Assembly: GCF_000230995.2 (NCBI RefSeq)
Contig: NC_019973.1
Location: 806,001 to 870,000, forward strand
Origin: Mesorhizobium australicum WSM2073
GTDB lineage: Bacteria; Pseudomonadota; Alphaproteobacteria; Rhizobiales; Rhizobiaceae
DNA length: 64,000 bases
Reading direction: 5' to 3'
The stretch's first letter is position 1; every line of letters starts with the position of its first letter. The notes under the pieces were generated by a model. The model ran no database searches, was not told the origin of the DNA, and worked only from the letters and a program-made list of their open reading frames with translations. Positions 25,684 through 35,654 of the stretch are shown here, in pieces. The position numbers were made by a program, and so were the translations under genes.

Positions 25684-27489
25684 TCAATCCCCCATCTTCA
25701 GCGCCTGGATAAACGCCTCCTGCGGGATATCCACCTTCCCGAACTGCCTCATCCGCTTCTTGCCCTCTTTCTGCTTGTCGAGCAGCTTGCGCTTGCGCGA
25801 GACGTCGCCGCCGTAGCACTTGGCGGTGACGTCCTTGCGCAGCGCCGAGATGGTTTCGCGGGCGATGACCTTGCCGCCGATCGCGGCCTGGATCGGGATC
25901 TTGAACAGGTGATGCGGGATCAGCTCCTTGAGCTTCTCGACCATCTGGCGGCCGCGCTTTTCCGCCGCCGTGCGGTGCACCAGCATCGACAGCGCGTCGA
26001 CCGGCTCCTCGTTGACCAGGATCGACATCTTCACCAAATCGCCCTCGCGGTAGTCGGTCAGGTGATAGTCGAACGAGGCGTAGCCTTTCGAGATCGACTT
26101 CAGCCGGTCGTAGAAGTCGAAGACGACTTCGTTGAGCGGCAGGTCGTAGGTCAGCATGGCGCGTTTGCCGACATAGGAGAGGTCGGCCTGGATGCCGCGC
26201 CGGTCCTGGCAGAGCTTTAGAATTCCGCCGAGATAGTCGTCGGGCGTCAATATGGTGGCGCGGATCCACGGCTCCTCGATGGCAGAGATCTTCACGACGT
26301 CGGGCATGTCGGCCGGGTTGTGCAGTTCCTTCATCGAGCCGTCATTGAGGAGCAGCCGGTAGACGACGCTCGGCGCCGTGGCGATGAGGTCGAGGTTGAA
26401 CTCGCGCTCCAGCCGCTCCTGGATGATTTCGAGATGCAGCAGGCCAAGGAAGCCGCAGCGGTAGCCGAAACCGAGCGCGGCGGAGGTTTCCATTTCATAA
26501 GAGAAGGAGGCGTCGTTGAGGCGCAGCTTGCCGACGGCGGCGCGCAAATCCTCGAAATCGGCGGCGTCGACCGGGAACAGGCCGCAGAACACCACCGGCT
26601 GCGCCGGCTTGAAGCCGGGCAGCGCGTGCGCGGTCTGGCGCTTGTCCTCGGTGATGGTGTCGCCGACGCGGGTGTCGGCCACTTCCTTGATTGAGCCGGT
26701 GAAGAAGCCGAACTCGCCGGGGCCGAGCTCGTCGACATTGATGCGGGCGGGCGTGAACACGCCGGTGCGCTCGACCAGGTATTTGGCGCCGGTGCCCATC
26801 ATGCGGATGGTCTGGCCCTTCTTCAGCACACCGTCGATGATGCGCACCAGCACGATGACGCCGAGATAGGCGTCGTACCAGCTATCGACCAGCATGGCTT
26901 TGAGCGGCGCCGTGGCATCGCCCTCGCGCGGCGGCGGCAATTGGTGGACGATGGCTTCCAGCACGTCGGGAATGCCGAGGCCGGTCTTGGCCGAGATCAG
27001 GACGGCGTTGGAGGCGTCGATGCCGATCACCTCCTCGACCTGCTCGCGGATGCGCTCGGGCTCGGCGGCCGGCAGGTCGACCTTGTTCAGCACCACGACG
27101 ATCTCGTGGTTGTTGTCGATGGCCTGGTAGACATTGGCCAGCGTCTGCGCCTCGACGCCTTGCGAAGCGTCGACCACCAGCAGCGAACCCTCGCAGGCGG
27201 CGAGCGAGCGCGACACTTCATAGGCGAAGTCGACATGGCCGGGCGTGTCGATGAGGTTGAGGATATAGTCCTCGCCATTGTTGGCGCGGTATTTCAGCCG
27301 CACGGTCTGCGCCTTGATGGTGATGCCGCGCTCGCGCTCGATATCCATCGAGTCCAGCACCTGCTCCTTCATGTCGCGCAGCTCCAGCCCGCCGGTGGAC
27401 TGGATCAGGCGGTCGGCAAGCGTGGATTTGCCATGGTCGATATGGGCGACGATGGAAAAATTCCGGATGTGGTCGAGGGGCGTGCTCAT
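25684..27489 (-). CDS. lepA: Elongation factor 4 (LepA)
   Basis: A 601-residue translational GTPase. G1 is in [17 protein letters not shown]2/G3 follow as [11 protein letters not shown] and [10 protein letters not shown], and G4 is VLNKVDLP. The C-terminal domain specific to LepA ends with [16 protein letters not shown]. LepA binds the ribosome and helps translation under stress, acting on back-translocation or initiation. ATG at 27487-27489 is the usual start ([18 protein letters not shown]). Its 3' end lies only 12 bp from the end of the convergent DGQHR gene, so the cassette was joined directly at its terminus. Confidence 0.97.
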   Translation of the reverse strand: MSTPLDHIRNFSIVAHIDHGKSTLADRLIQSTGGLELRDMKEQVLDSMDIERERGITIKAQTVRLKYRANNGEDYILNLIDTPGHVDFAYEVSRSLAACEGSLLVVDASQGVEAQTLANVYQAIDNNHEIVVVLNKVDLPAAEPERIREQVEEVIGIDASNAVLISAKTGLGIPDVLEAIVHQLPPPREGDATAPLKAMLVDSWYDAYLGVIVLVRIIDGVLKKGQTIRMMGTGAKYLVERTGVFTPARINVDELGPGEFGFFTGSIKEVADTRVGDTITEDKRQTAHALPGFKPAQPVVFCGLFPVDAADFEDLRAAVGKLRLNDASFSYEMETSAALGFGYRCGFLGLLHLEIIQERLEREFNLDLIATAPSVVYRLLLNDGSMKELHNPADMPDVVKISAIEEPWIRATILTPDDYLGGILKLCQDRRGIQADLSYVGKRAMLTYDLPLNEVVFDFYDRLKSISKGYASFDYHLTDYREGDLVKMSILVNEEPVDALSMLVHRTAAEKRGRQMVEKLKELIPHHLFKIPIQAAIGGKVIARETISALRKDVTAKCYGGDVSRKRKLLDKQKEGKKRMRQFGKVDIPQEAFIQALKMGD

Positions 27490-27696
27490 GCCGCGCGCTT
27501 TAGCAGGGGCGGCAAGCGGCGGCAAGGCTTGGCGCCCAAGGGCTGCCTTGCCGCTCACAAAGCGGTGAGATCAGCGAAAAAATCGAAAAAACCGGCCTAC
27601 TGGCAAAGAATGCATAAACTTTGATCGGTCACATTAGAGCTTGGTTCGCCGGCTCGTGGTAATTGCACGCTCGCTAATGTCTGTCGGGGGTTTGAA

Positions 27697-28761
27697 ATGT
27701 TCAGGGTTTTGCGCGGCTTTGCCCGCTCCCGCAGCGGGTCGATGATGCCGCTCTTCCTGGTGAGCCTGATGCCGCTGATCGCGGTCATCGGCTTCTCGGT
27801 CGACTATACAAGCGCGGTCCAGACCAAATCCAACCAGCAGCAGGCGCTGGATGCCGCGATCCTGACGATCACGACCATGGACATCACGTCGACGCTGGCG
27901 CAGCGCCAGACGCTGCTGCAGGATTCCTTCGCCGCAAACGGTGGACAAGGCACCGCGACGCTGACCAACTTCGTGGCCGGCAACACCACCACCGCCACCA
28001 CGGCGCAGGCCACGGCGAGTTTCGCCATGCCGACCGTTTTCATGAGCATCGCCAGGATCAACACCGTACCGATCGCCGTCGCCTCTGCGGTCAGCAAGCC
28101 GCCCGCGCTGGTTGCGGCTACCTTCAAGGTCTCCGGGGTTTCGGGTTACTGGAACAAGACAATGACGCTTTACGGCACGCAATTCGGTGCGACGGTGGCC
28201 AAGCCGCTGATGACGATCGACTATACCTATGGGAACACCAAGGATCCCAAGGGCTACGGCACGACCAATGTCAACGTCCTCACCACCGATTCAGCCGGCA
28301 AGACCGTCACCACGCTGGTCCAGAAGCAGGTCTGCACCGTCGGCAACAATCCGCCAAGCGGCGTGACCCTCAAGACCGATGCGAGCGGCACGAAATACTA
28401 CTGCGTCGATACGATGTATCCGGCCAACAGCGCCGGCGCGGCGATCGACGTCAGCGCGATGGGCGGCCTCTATTTGCAGATGGACGTACCGTCGGGCAAC
28501 CCGAAAAAGCTGATCTCAAACGATCCAACGACGTCCAACCGGCTCTATAGCGGTTTGAGCGCGACCACCCTGACCGAGACGGCCACCGGTCAGCCTGTCG
28601 ACATCTTCAGCGTCGTGCCTTGCGGCGCGACAGCCTACCAGGCTTGGGAAGATGGCGGCAACTCGGTCCCGGCGCCAGTCAGCAACGCCGACTTCTTCTA
28701 CAACGTGACCGGCAAATGCGACTACAACAAGCGGCCCTCGGAGACGGCGCTGACACAGTGA
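27697..28761 (+). CDS. TadE/TadG-type exported pilus-associated protein
   Basis: A 354-residue protein. The N-terminus FARSRSGSMMPLFLVSLMPL followed by IAVIGFSVDYTSAVQTKSNQ is the TadG-like (Flp pilus) membrane anchor, with the A-LD-AA helix QQALDAAILT. The rest is Thr/Gly/Ala-rich and beta-like, without the von Willebrand MIDAS motif of full-length TadG. Two cysteine pairs in the last 160 residues may be disulfides. It probably sits in the inner membrane with a large periplasmic domain. No other tad genes are nearby, so the function is uncertain. Confidence 0.75.
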   Translation: MFRVLRGFARSRSGSMMPLFLVSLMPLIAVIGFSVDYTSAVQTKSNQQQALDAAILTITTMDITSTLAQRQTLLQDSFAANGGQGTATLTNFVAGNTTTATTAQATASFAMPTVFMSIARINTVPIAVASAVSKPPALVAATFKVSGVSGYWNKTMTLYGTQFGATVAKPLMTIDYTYGNTKDPKGYGTTNVNVLTTDSAGKTVTTLVQKQVCTVGNNPPSGVTLKTDASGTKYYCVDTMYPANSAGAAIDVSAMGGLYLQMDVPSGNPKKLISNDPTTSNRLYSGLSATTLTETATGQPVDIFSVVPCGATAYQAWEDGGNSVPAPVSNADFFYNVTGKCDYNKRPSETALTQ

Positions 28762-28941
28762 CGCTGCCGATCTCCCCTCGTGGGTGAGATTGGAGCTGGC
28801 GACCGTGTTCGCCAATCTCTGAGGCGCGCAGGGCAGAGCGCTCTTCAATCACAAACCGGTGAGCGTTGTAACGAAGCCGTCCGTGGCGGCGAAGTGGGGA
28901 TATGAGCGGCGCATCGTAGCGTCGCCCCACGGAGCAAGCCG

Positions 28942-29646
28942 ATGTCGCCAGTCCTACCAAGCAGGTTTTTCGCACTGTCCGGCCTCGCCGCGCTGGCGCT
29001 CGCCGGATCGCTTGCCAACGCCCTCGCCCAGCCGCTCACCGTGGTCGAGCTGTTCACCAGCCAGGGCTGCTCGTCCTGCCCGCCGGCCAACGCCAACCTC
29101 ATCAAGGTCAAGGACCGGCCCGGCGTGCTGGCGCTGTCGTTCAACGTCACCTACTGGGATTACCTCGGCTGGAAGGACACGTTCGGCAAGCAGGAATTCA
29201 CGCAGCGCCAGGTATCCTACGAGCCATCGCTCGGCCATGACGGGCCGTTCACGCCGCAAGTGGTGGTCAACGGCCATGCCGACGTCGTCGGCGCAGCACC
29301 CGGCGAGATCGAACATCTGATCGCGGCCACGGCCAAGACCGGCGGCCCGTCGCTGGCGCTTGAGGGCGGCAAGGTCGCGATCGGCGCCGGCGCCGCTCCG
29401 GGCGGCCATGCCGATGTCTGGCTGGTGCGCTACACCAAGGGTGTCGTCGAGGTGCCGGTGGCGCGCGGCGAGAACACCGGGCGCACCTTGCCGCATGCCA
29501 ATGTCGTGCATGCGCTGACAAAACTCGGCAGCTGGAGCGGCGACGCCAAGACGCTCGATCTGCCGGCGGCCTCGGGCGGCCTCAGCACCGCCGTGCTGGT
29601 GCAGTCGCCCGGCGGCGGACCGATCCTGGCCGCCGCCGCCAACTAG
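28942..29646 (+). CDS. Exported DUF1223 protein with thioredoxin-like CxxC motif
   Basis: A 234-residue protein with a signal peptide (RFFALSGLAALALAGSLANA, cleavage near ALA-QP). The mature part starts with VVELFTSQGCSSCPPANANL, a thioredoxin-fold beginning whose CSSC (Cys43, Cys46) is the DUF1223 hallmark. Molecular function of DUF1223 is not established; the fold and motif suggest a periplasmic thiol-disulfide activity. It is followed on the same strand by the Met-rich protein and an exported single-cysteine MsrA, so a link to methionine repair is an attractive inference. Confidence 0.88.
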   Translation: MSPVLPSRFFALSGLAALALAGSLANALAQPLTVVELFTSQGCSSCPPANANLIKVKDRPGVLALSFNVTYWDYLGWKDTFGKQEFTQRQVSYEPSLGHDGPFTPQVVVNGHADVVGAAPGEIEHLIAATAKTGGPSLALEGGKVAIGAGAAPGGHADVWLVRYTKGVVEVPVARGENTGRTLPHANVVHALTKLGSWSGDAKTLDLPAASGGLSTAVLVQSPGGGPILAAAAN

Positions 29647-29762
29647 ATCGCGTTCGAGCAGAGATTTGCCAAACAGAGATTTGCACCGCCGCATGAGCAG
29701 CGGTGCAAGAGCCCGGCCGCCCAAAGGGCGTGCCATCAACCCGTAAACCCAAGGAACCGACC

Positions 29763-30059
29763 ATGACCACTTTCTCCCGCCTGACGCTGCCGGCGCTCGC
29801 CCTCGCTTTGTGCTCCACGGCGCTGTTTGCCGGCGGCATCGCCCGCGCCGACGATGCCAGCAATGCAATGAAGCCCGCCGCCAACGCCATGGCGCCGGCC
29901 GCGGACGCCATGAAGCCGGCAACCGATGCGATGAAGCCCGCCGACCCGATGGCGACCAACGCCATGAAGCCCGCTACGGACGCCATGAAGCCTGCCACGG
30001 ATGCGATGAAACCGGCGACCGACGCGATGAAGCCGGCAACGGATGCCACCGCCAATTGA
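29763..30059 (+). CDS. Exported methionine-rich repeat protein
   Basis: A 98-residue protein. Residues 1-29 form a signal peptide (LTLPALALALCSTALFAGGI, cleavage near ARA-DD). The mature 69 residues are a run of degenerate heptads of the type ATDAMKP, with 9 methionines (about 13%), no cysteine and no aromatic residue. Such a chain is likely extended or disordered in the periplasm. It resembles MrpX-type methionine-rich scavengers of hypochlorite described in other proteobacteria, although not by alignment. The next gene is an exported methionine sulfoxide reductase, which could regenerate it. ATG at 29763 follows AAGGAACC. Confidence 0.75.
   Translation: MTTFSRLTLPALALALCSTALFAGGIARADDASNAMKPAANAMAPAADAMKPATDAMKPADPMATNAMKPATDAMKPATDAMKPATDAMKPATDATAN
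29859..30047 (+). repeat. Degenerate 21-bp coding repeats
   Basis: Successive units encoding the heptad (A)TDAMKP or close variants, e.g. ACGGACGCCATGAAGCC. Codon choice varies between units, so the repeats are not recent exact duplications. They give the Met-Lys-Pro periodicity of the exported protein at 29763-30059. Confidence 0.8.
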
Positions 30060-30284
30060 GATTGGTGCGTGGCCTTCTGTCCCTGGCGGGCTCCCTGTCC
30101 AGCCGGGGACAGTTGCTGGAGCAGCCCCCCGGGAAAGGCTTGAAGCGGTTTTGCTTCGGCAACGGGGTCGAAACAGAAAGTCTGGGGGCGCACGCGAATG
30201 TGAGCCTCCGCCGCAACTCACGCATCGCGCCACCGTAGCTGATCCAATAGACTGATCCCAATGGAAGCCATGAGGAGTGCAACC

Positions 30285-31010
30285 ATGACCACTATCAACA
30301 AACGTTCGACAGGCTTTGTCCGGGGCGCGCTCGCCGCCCTCGCCCTTGCCGTCGCGGGCGCCGCCTTCTGGCTGACGCCGGCCATCTCCGCCGAGGATGC
30401 CGTGAAGATCCCGCCGCCGGCAATCGACGAAAAAGCGGCCACCGGCACAGAGAAGGCGATCTTCGCCGGCGGCTGCTTCTGGGGCGTGCAGGGCGTGTTC
30501 CAGCACGTCAAGGGCGTCAGCAAGGCGGTCTCGGGCTATACCGGCGGCGCCAAGGACGACGCCGTCTACGAGACGGTCGGCACCGGCCGCACCGGCCACG
30601 CAGAGTCCGTCGAGATCACCTATGATCCGTCCAAGGTCACCTACGGCCAGCTGCTGCAGGTCTATTTCTCGGTCGCCCACAACCCGACCCAGCTCAACTA
30701 CCAGGGTCCGGACTCGGGCACCCAGTACCGCTCGACGATCTTCGCCGAAAACGACGCCCAGAAGAAAATCGCGCAGAGCTACATCGCGCAGCTCGACAAG
30801 GCCAAAGTGTTCGGCGAGCCGATCGTCACCACGCTGGAGACCGGCAAGACCTTCTATCCGGCCGAGACCTACCACCAGGACTTTTTGACGCTGAACCCGA
30901 CCTATCCCTACATCGTCTACAACGACCTGCCCAAGGTGGCGAATTTGAAGACGCTGTTCCCGGCGCTTTACAGCGAAAAGCCGGTGCTGGTGCTGTCGGC
31001 GAGCAACTGA
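30285..31010 (+). CDS. msrA: Exported peptide-methionine (S)-S-oxide reductase, single-cysteine type
   Basis: A 241-residue MsrA. A signal peptide (VRGALAALALAVAGAAFWL, cleavage near ISA-ED) directs it to the periplasm. The active site is FAGGCFWGVQG with Cys64, followed by SGYTGG, VEITYDP, HNPTQLNYQGPDSGTQYRS and the Y-HQDF motif. No other cysteine follows, so there is no resolving cysteine and an outside thiol donor is needed. ATG at 30285 was chosen because GAGGAG lies 7 bases before it. It reduces methionine-S-sulfoxide in proteins. The neighbouring Met-rich and CxxC exported proteins are plausible substrate and reductant. Confidence 0.93.
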   Translation: MTTINKRSTGFVRGALAALALAVAGAAFWLTPAISAEDAVKIPPPAIDEKAATGTEKAIFAGGCFWGVQGVFQHVKGVSKAVSGYTGGAKDDAVYETVGTGRTGHAESVEITYDPSKVTYGQLLQVYFSVAHNPTQLNYQGPDSGTQYRSTIFAENDAQKKIAQSYIAQLDKAKVFGEPIVTTLETGKTFYPAETYHQDFLTLNPTYPYIVYNDLPKVANLKTLFPALYSEKPVLVLSASN

Positions 31011-31032
31011 GATTGCGAGGCGCGCCATTCTG

Positions 31033-31066
31033 GCCTTTCTCCCCGTCATTATACGGGGAGAAAGGC
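31033..31066. terminator. Bidirectional hairpin between msrA and the oxidase subunit II gene
   Basis: A perfect 14-bp stem, GCCTTTCTCCCCGT (31033-31046) with its complement at 31053-31066, loop of 6. It is the same stem as in the family B RIME-like elements, here alone, lying between two convergent genes where it could stop transcription from both sides. Confidence 0.55.
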
Positions 31067-31080
31067 GCTGTCATCGCGCC

Positions 31081-32085
31081 TCAATCATACGTCAGATCCG
31101 TCGCCTTGCCGCCGAACACGCGGTAGGCATAGAACGAATAGAAGATGATGACCGGCAGCACCACCACGGTGCCGGCCAGGATGATCGCCAGGCTTTCGGG
31201 CGCCGACGCCGCCTGCCAGATGGTCAGGCGATCGGGCACCACATAGGGATAGAACGACCAGGCCAGGCCGGCAAAGCCGAGCGCGAAGATGGTGGCCAGC
31301 GTCAGGAACGGTGTCAGCGAATGGCGATCGTCAGGCCTCGGCAGATGGAAGGTCTGCCGCCACAGCCAGGCAAACAGCAGCGCCGACAGGATCGGCAGCG
31401 GCGACAGATAGAGCATCTCGGGCCAGACGAACCATTTGGCGAAGATGCGCGGGCTGGCGAACGGCGTCGCCAGCGACACGGCGGCCATGCCGAGCGCGGT
31501 CAGCACCAGCGCGGTGCGCAGCCAGAGCACCGCCTTCTTCTGCAGCGCGCCTTCGGTCTTGTAGATCACCCAGGCGGAGCCCATCGCCGCGTAGGCCGCC
31601 GCCAGGCAGAACGCCACCAGCACGCCAAACGCCATGCCGCCTGGCCCGACATCGAGGCCGAGCACGTAGACGCCCAGCATATAGCCTTGCGCCAGCGAGG
31701 CGATGAGCGAGCCCAGGAAGAAAATACGGTTCCAGCGATGTTTCTTCCCCGCCGGCACCTTGGCGCGGAAATCGAAGGCGACGCCGCGCAGGATCAGGCC
31801 GACCAGCAGGACGAAGACCGGAATGTAGAGCGCCGTCAGGATGACGCCATGCGCCAGCGGAAAGGCGACCAGCAGCAGGCCGACGGCCAGCACCAGCCAG
31901 GTTTCGTTGGCGTCCCAGAACGGGCCGATCGCCGCGATCATGGTGTCCTGCTCGGTGTCCTCGGCGGCGGCGAACAGGATGCCGATGCCAAGGTCGAAAC
32001 CGTCGAGAATGACGTAGATCAGAATGGCAAGGCCCATCAGTCCGGCGAAGATCAGGGGGAGCAGGGTTGGCCAGCCGTAGGTCAT
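31081..32085 (-). CDS. Cytochrome bd-type quinol oxidase, subunit II
   Basis: A 334-residue CydB/CioB-family membrane protein with about eight helices. The start LPLIFAGLMGLAILIYVILDGFDLGIG contains the GFDLG motif, followed by IGPFWDANETWLV, both diagnostic. With subunit I it forms a quinol:oxygen oxidoreductase of high affinity in the inner membrane, useful at low oxygen. The pair is of the cyanide-insensitive (Cio) kind judging by subunit I. The gene is 241 bp downstream of subunit I, the gap being filled by a RIME-like element. Confidence 0.94.
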   Translation of the reverse strand: MTYGWPTLLPLIFAGLMGLAILIYVILDGFDLGIGILFAAAEDTEQDTMIAAIGPFWDANETWLVLAVGLLLVAFPLAHGVILTALYIPVFVLLVGLILRGVAFDFRAKVPAGKKHRWNRIFFLGSLIASLAQGYMLGVYVLGLDVGPGGMAFGVLVAFCLAAAYAAMGSAWVIYKTEGALQKKAVLWLRTALVLTALGMAAVSLATPFASPRIFAKWFVWPEMLYLSPLPILSALLFAWLWRQTFHLPRPDDRHSLTPFLTLATIFALGFAGLAWSFYPYVVPDRLTIWQAASAPESLAIILAGTVVVLPVIIFYSFYAYRVFGGKATDLTYD

Positions 32086-32124
32086 CTTGCTCTCCTCACG
32101 CCATGATTTCGGTTTGCGAAGCTA

Positions 32125-32307
32125 GCGCCGCCCCTCATCGCCCTGCCGGGCACTTCTCCCCGTATAGGGACGGGGAGAAGCGGGCTGGCCGCAACGCCGG
32201 CGCCATCCATGCAACGTTGGCGATTGGCGAAACCATAGGACTCAGCGCCCCTCTCCCCGTCCCTATACGGGGAGAGGATGCCGGCAGGCAGGTGAGGGGC
32301 GGCGCGG
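32125..32307. repeat. RIME-like element, family B, between the two oxidase genes
   Basis: Outer arms GCGCCGCCCCTCATCGCCCT and GCAGGTGAGGGGCGGCGC surround two strong hairpins (CTTCTCCCCGTATAGGGACG with its complement, and CTCTCCCCGTCCCTATACGG with its complement) and the central module GGCGATTGGCGAAA. It is the most complete copy in the window. It lies inside what should be a two-gene operon, so it will be transcribed and folded in the mRNA. Confidence 0.8.
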
Positions 32308-32326
32308 GCCTGCAATGAAAACATGC

Positions 32327-33688
32327 TCACTCCCCCGCGGCCGGCTGCGACAGCGGTGCGTCGAGAACACCCGGCAGCGGCGAGATGTCGCCGTCCTTGG
32401 CCGCCTTCAGCGCCAGGTGCACCAGCACGCCGAGATAGGCGATCAGCAAAAGCACGTAGAGCAGGAGATAGATGGCGAGCGTCAGCGCCACATGGCTGCC
32501 GGCCACCGGCCCGACGGCGTCGGCGGTCTTCAATACGCCGGTCACCAGCCAGGGCTGGCGGCCGATCTCGGTCGTGTACCAGCCGGCCAGCGTCGCCAGC
32601 CAGCCCGACAACGCCATCGGCACCATCAGCATGGCGAGCGGCTTTGGCAGCGCGTGCCGGCGCTTGAGGAAGAAGGCGGCCGACCAGGAGACGGCGAGCA
32701 TCAAAAGCCCGGTGCCGACCATGATGCGAAAGCTCCAGAAGAGCGGAAAGACCGGCGGATGGTTGCCGGGATAGTCGTTCAGCCCCGGCACGACACCGTC
32801 GGTCGAGTGCCGCAGGATAAGGCTGGCCCCGTCCGGAATCGCGACCTCGAACTTGTTTTCCCTGGCCGCCTCGTCGGGCAGCGCGAACAAAACCAGCGGC
32901 ACGTTGGGACCGGTGTTCCAGTTGGCCTCCATGGCGGCGATCTTCTGCGGCTGGTGTTCCAGCGTGTTGAGCCCATGCTGGTCGCCGGCCAGGATCTGGA
33001 TCGGGATCAGGATCGCAGCGGTAAAGACGCCGGTGCGCAGCGCCTTCCACATCGATTCCGAACGGTCGCCGTTGAGGTAGCGCAGCGCCGACAGACCGGC
33101 GATCAGGAACGACACCGTAAGCCCCGAGGCGAGCAGCATATGCACCAGCCGGTAGGGCATGGACGGGTTGAAGACGATGGCCCACCAGTCGACGGCGTGC
33201 GCGACGCCGTCGCGCATCTCGAAGCCGGCCGGCGTCTGCATCCAGGAATTGAGGGCGATGATCCAGAACGCCGACAGCGTCGTGCCGCCGGCGACCAGCA
33301 CCGTCGCCAGCGTGTGGATGCGGTTGGAGACGCGGCGGAAGCCGAACAGCATGATGCCGAGAAAGGCCGCCTCGAGGAAGAAAGCGGTGAGGATCTCGTA
33401 GGCGAGCAGCGGTCCGGCGATGTTGCCGACATGCTGCATGTAGCCCGGCCAGTTGGTGCCGAACTGGAAGCTCATGGTGACGCCCGAAACCACGCCCATG
33501 GCAAACGACAGCGCGAACACCTTCACCCAGGTGAAATAGGCGCGCATCCAGGCGGAATCATTGGTCGCGTTGTAGCGCAGCTTGAAGAACAGCAGCACCC
33601 AGCCAAGGGCAATGGTGATTGTCGGAAACAGGATATGAAACGAAATATTCGCGCCGAACTGCATGCGCGACAGTATGAGCGGGTCCAT
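32327..33688 (-). CDS. Cytochrome bd-type quinol oxidase, subunit I (CioA type)
   Basis: A 453-residue CydA/CioA-family protein. Heme ligands are visible as His18 in ANISFHILFP and His in MPYRLVHMLLAS, and the family motif GRQPW occurs in TTEIGRQPWLV. The quinol-binding Q-loop after GDQHGLNTLEHQPQK is short, as in cyanide-insensitive oxidases rather than E. coli CydA. It oxidises quinol and reduces oxygen to water without proton pumping. ATG at 33686-33688. It is the promoter-proximal gene of the pair; no cydX- or cydDC-like genes follow. Confidence 0.94.
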   Translation of the reverse strand: MDPLILSRMQFGANISFHILFPTITIALGWVLLFFKLRYNATNDSAWMRAYFTWVKVFALSFAMGVVSGVTMSFQFGTNWPGYMQHVGNIAGPLLAYEILTAFFLEAAFLGIMLFGFRRVSNRIHTLATVLVAGGTTLSAFWIIALNSWMQTPAGFEMRDGVAHAVDWWAIVFNPSMPYRLVHMLLASGLTVSFLIAGLSALRYLNGDRSESMWKALRTGVFTAAILIPIQILAGDQHGLNTLEHQPQKIAAMEANWNTGPNVPLVLFALPDEAARENKFEVAIPDGASLILRHSTDGVVPGLNDYPGNHPPVFPLFWSFRIMVGTGLLMLAVSWSAAFFLKRRHALPKPLAMLMVPMALSGWLATLAGWYTTEIGRQPWLVTGVLKTADAVGPVAGSHVALTLAIYLLLYVLLLIAYLGVLVHLALKAAKDGDISPLPGVLDAPLSQPAAGE

Positions 33689-33924
33689 GGCGGGCTCCGG
33701 CTGTAAATACTCGCGAAGGATAGGCCCGAAGCGGGGTCAGGTCAAAGCGGCCTCCTGCCGCGAGGCTGAACGCCACAGGACAATTTTACCGGATGGTCGC
33801 GGCGCATTCCCAGCCAGCTCCGCGCTTCGATGCCCAGAACTGGCAGCAGGGCATTGACTTGCGGTTGCACTGGGCGACAACAGGCCTATATCAAGTCACC
33901 TCTTTCAGGCAGCCGTTTTCAACC

Positions 33925-34847
<923 letters not shown>

Positions 34848-34851
<4 letters not shown>

Positions 34852-35627
34852 ACCTGCGTGCGGCCCCTAATTTTCGCGCGGTCTGGGCGATCTACCGGGT
34901 CGAGATGGCGCGTGCGTTCCGCACCGTGCTGCAGAGCATCATCTCGCCAGTCATCTCGACGTCGCTCTATTTCGTCGTCTTCGGCTCGGCCATCGGCTCG
35001 CGCATAACCGAAATCGACGGCATCGCCTACGGCGCCTTCATCGTGCCGGGACTGATCATGCTGTCGCTGTTGACGCAGTCGATCTCCAACGCCTCTTTTG
35101 CCATCTATTTCCCGAAATTCGTCGGCTCGATCTACGAGCTTTTGTCGGCGCCGGTCTCCTACCTGGAGATCGTCATCGCCTATGTCGGCGGCGCCGCGAC
35201 CAAGTCGATCATCCTCGGCCTGATCATCCTGGCCACGGCCTCGCTGTTCGTGCCGCTGCACATCGAACATCCGTTCTGGATGCTCGCCTTCCTGATCCTG
35301 ACGGCGGTGACCTTCAGCCTGTTCGGCTTCATCATCGGCATCTGGGCGAAAAGCTTCGAGCAGCTGCAGCTGGTGCCGCTGCTGATCATCACCCCGCTGA
35401 CCTTCCTCGGCGGCAGCTTCTATTCGATCCACATGCTGCCCGGCATCTGGAAGACGATCACGCTGTTCAACCCGGTGGTCTACCTGATCAGCGGCTTCCG
35501 CTGGAGTTTCTACGGCAAGGCCGATGTCTCGGTCGTCGTCAGCCTCGGCATGACGCTGGTGTTCCTGGCCGTCTGCATCGCGATCGTCGCCTGGATCTTC
35601 CGGACCGGCTACCGGCTGAGGAACTGA
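34848..35627 (+). CDS. ABC-2 type transporter, permease (YadH-like)
   Basis: A 259-residue integral membrane protein with six predicted helices, for example [20 protein letters not shown] and [22 protein letters not shown]-2 signature features are [18 protein letters not shown] [19 protein letters not shown] near the C-terminus. It pairs with the ATPase whose stop codon it overlaps. Similar to E. coli YadH, whose substrate is not known. Confidence 0.92.
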
Positions 35628-35654
35628 CGCGGCCCTAAAGTCGTGAGAGAGGCC

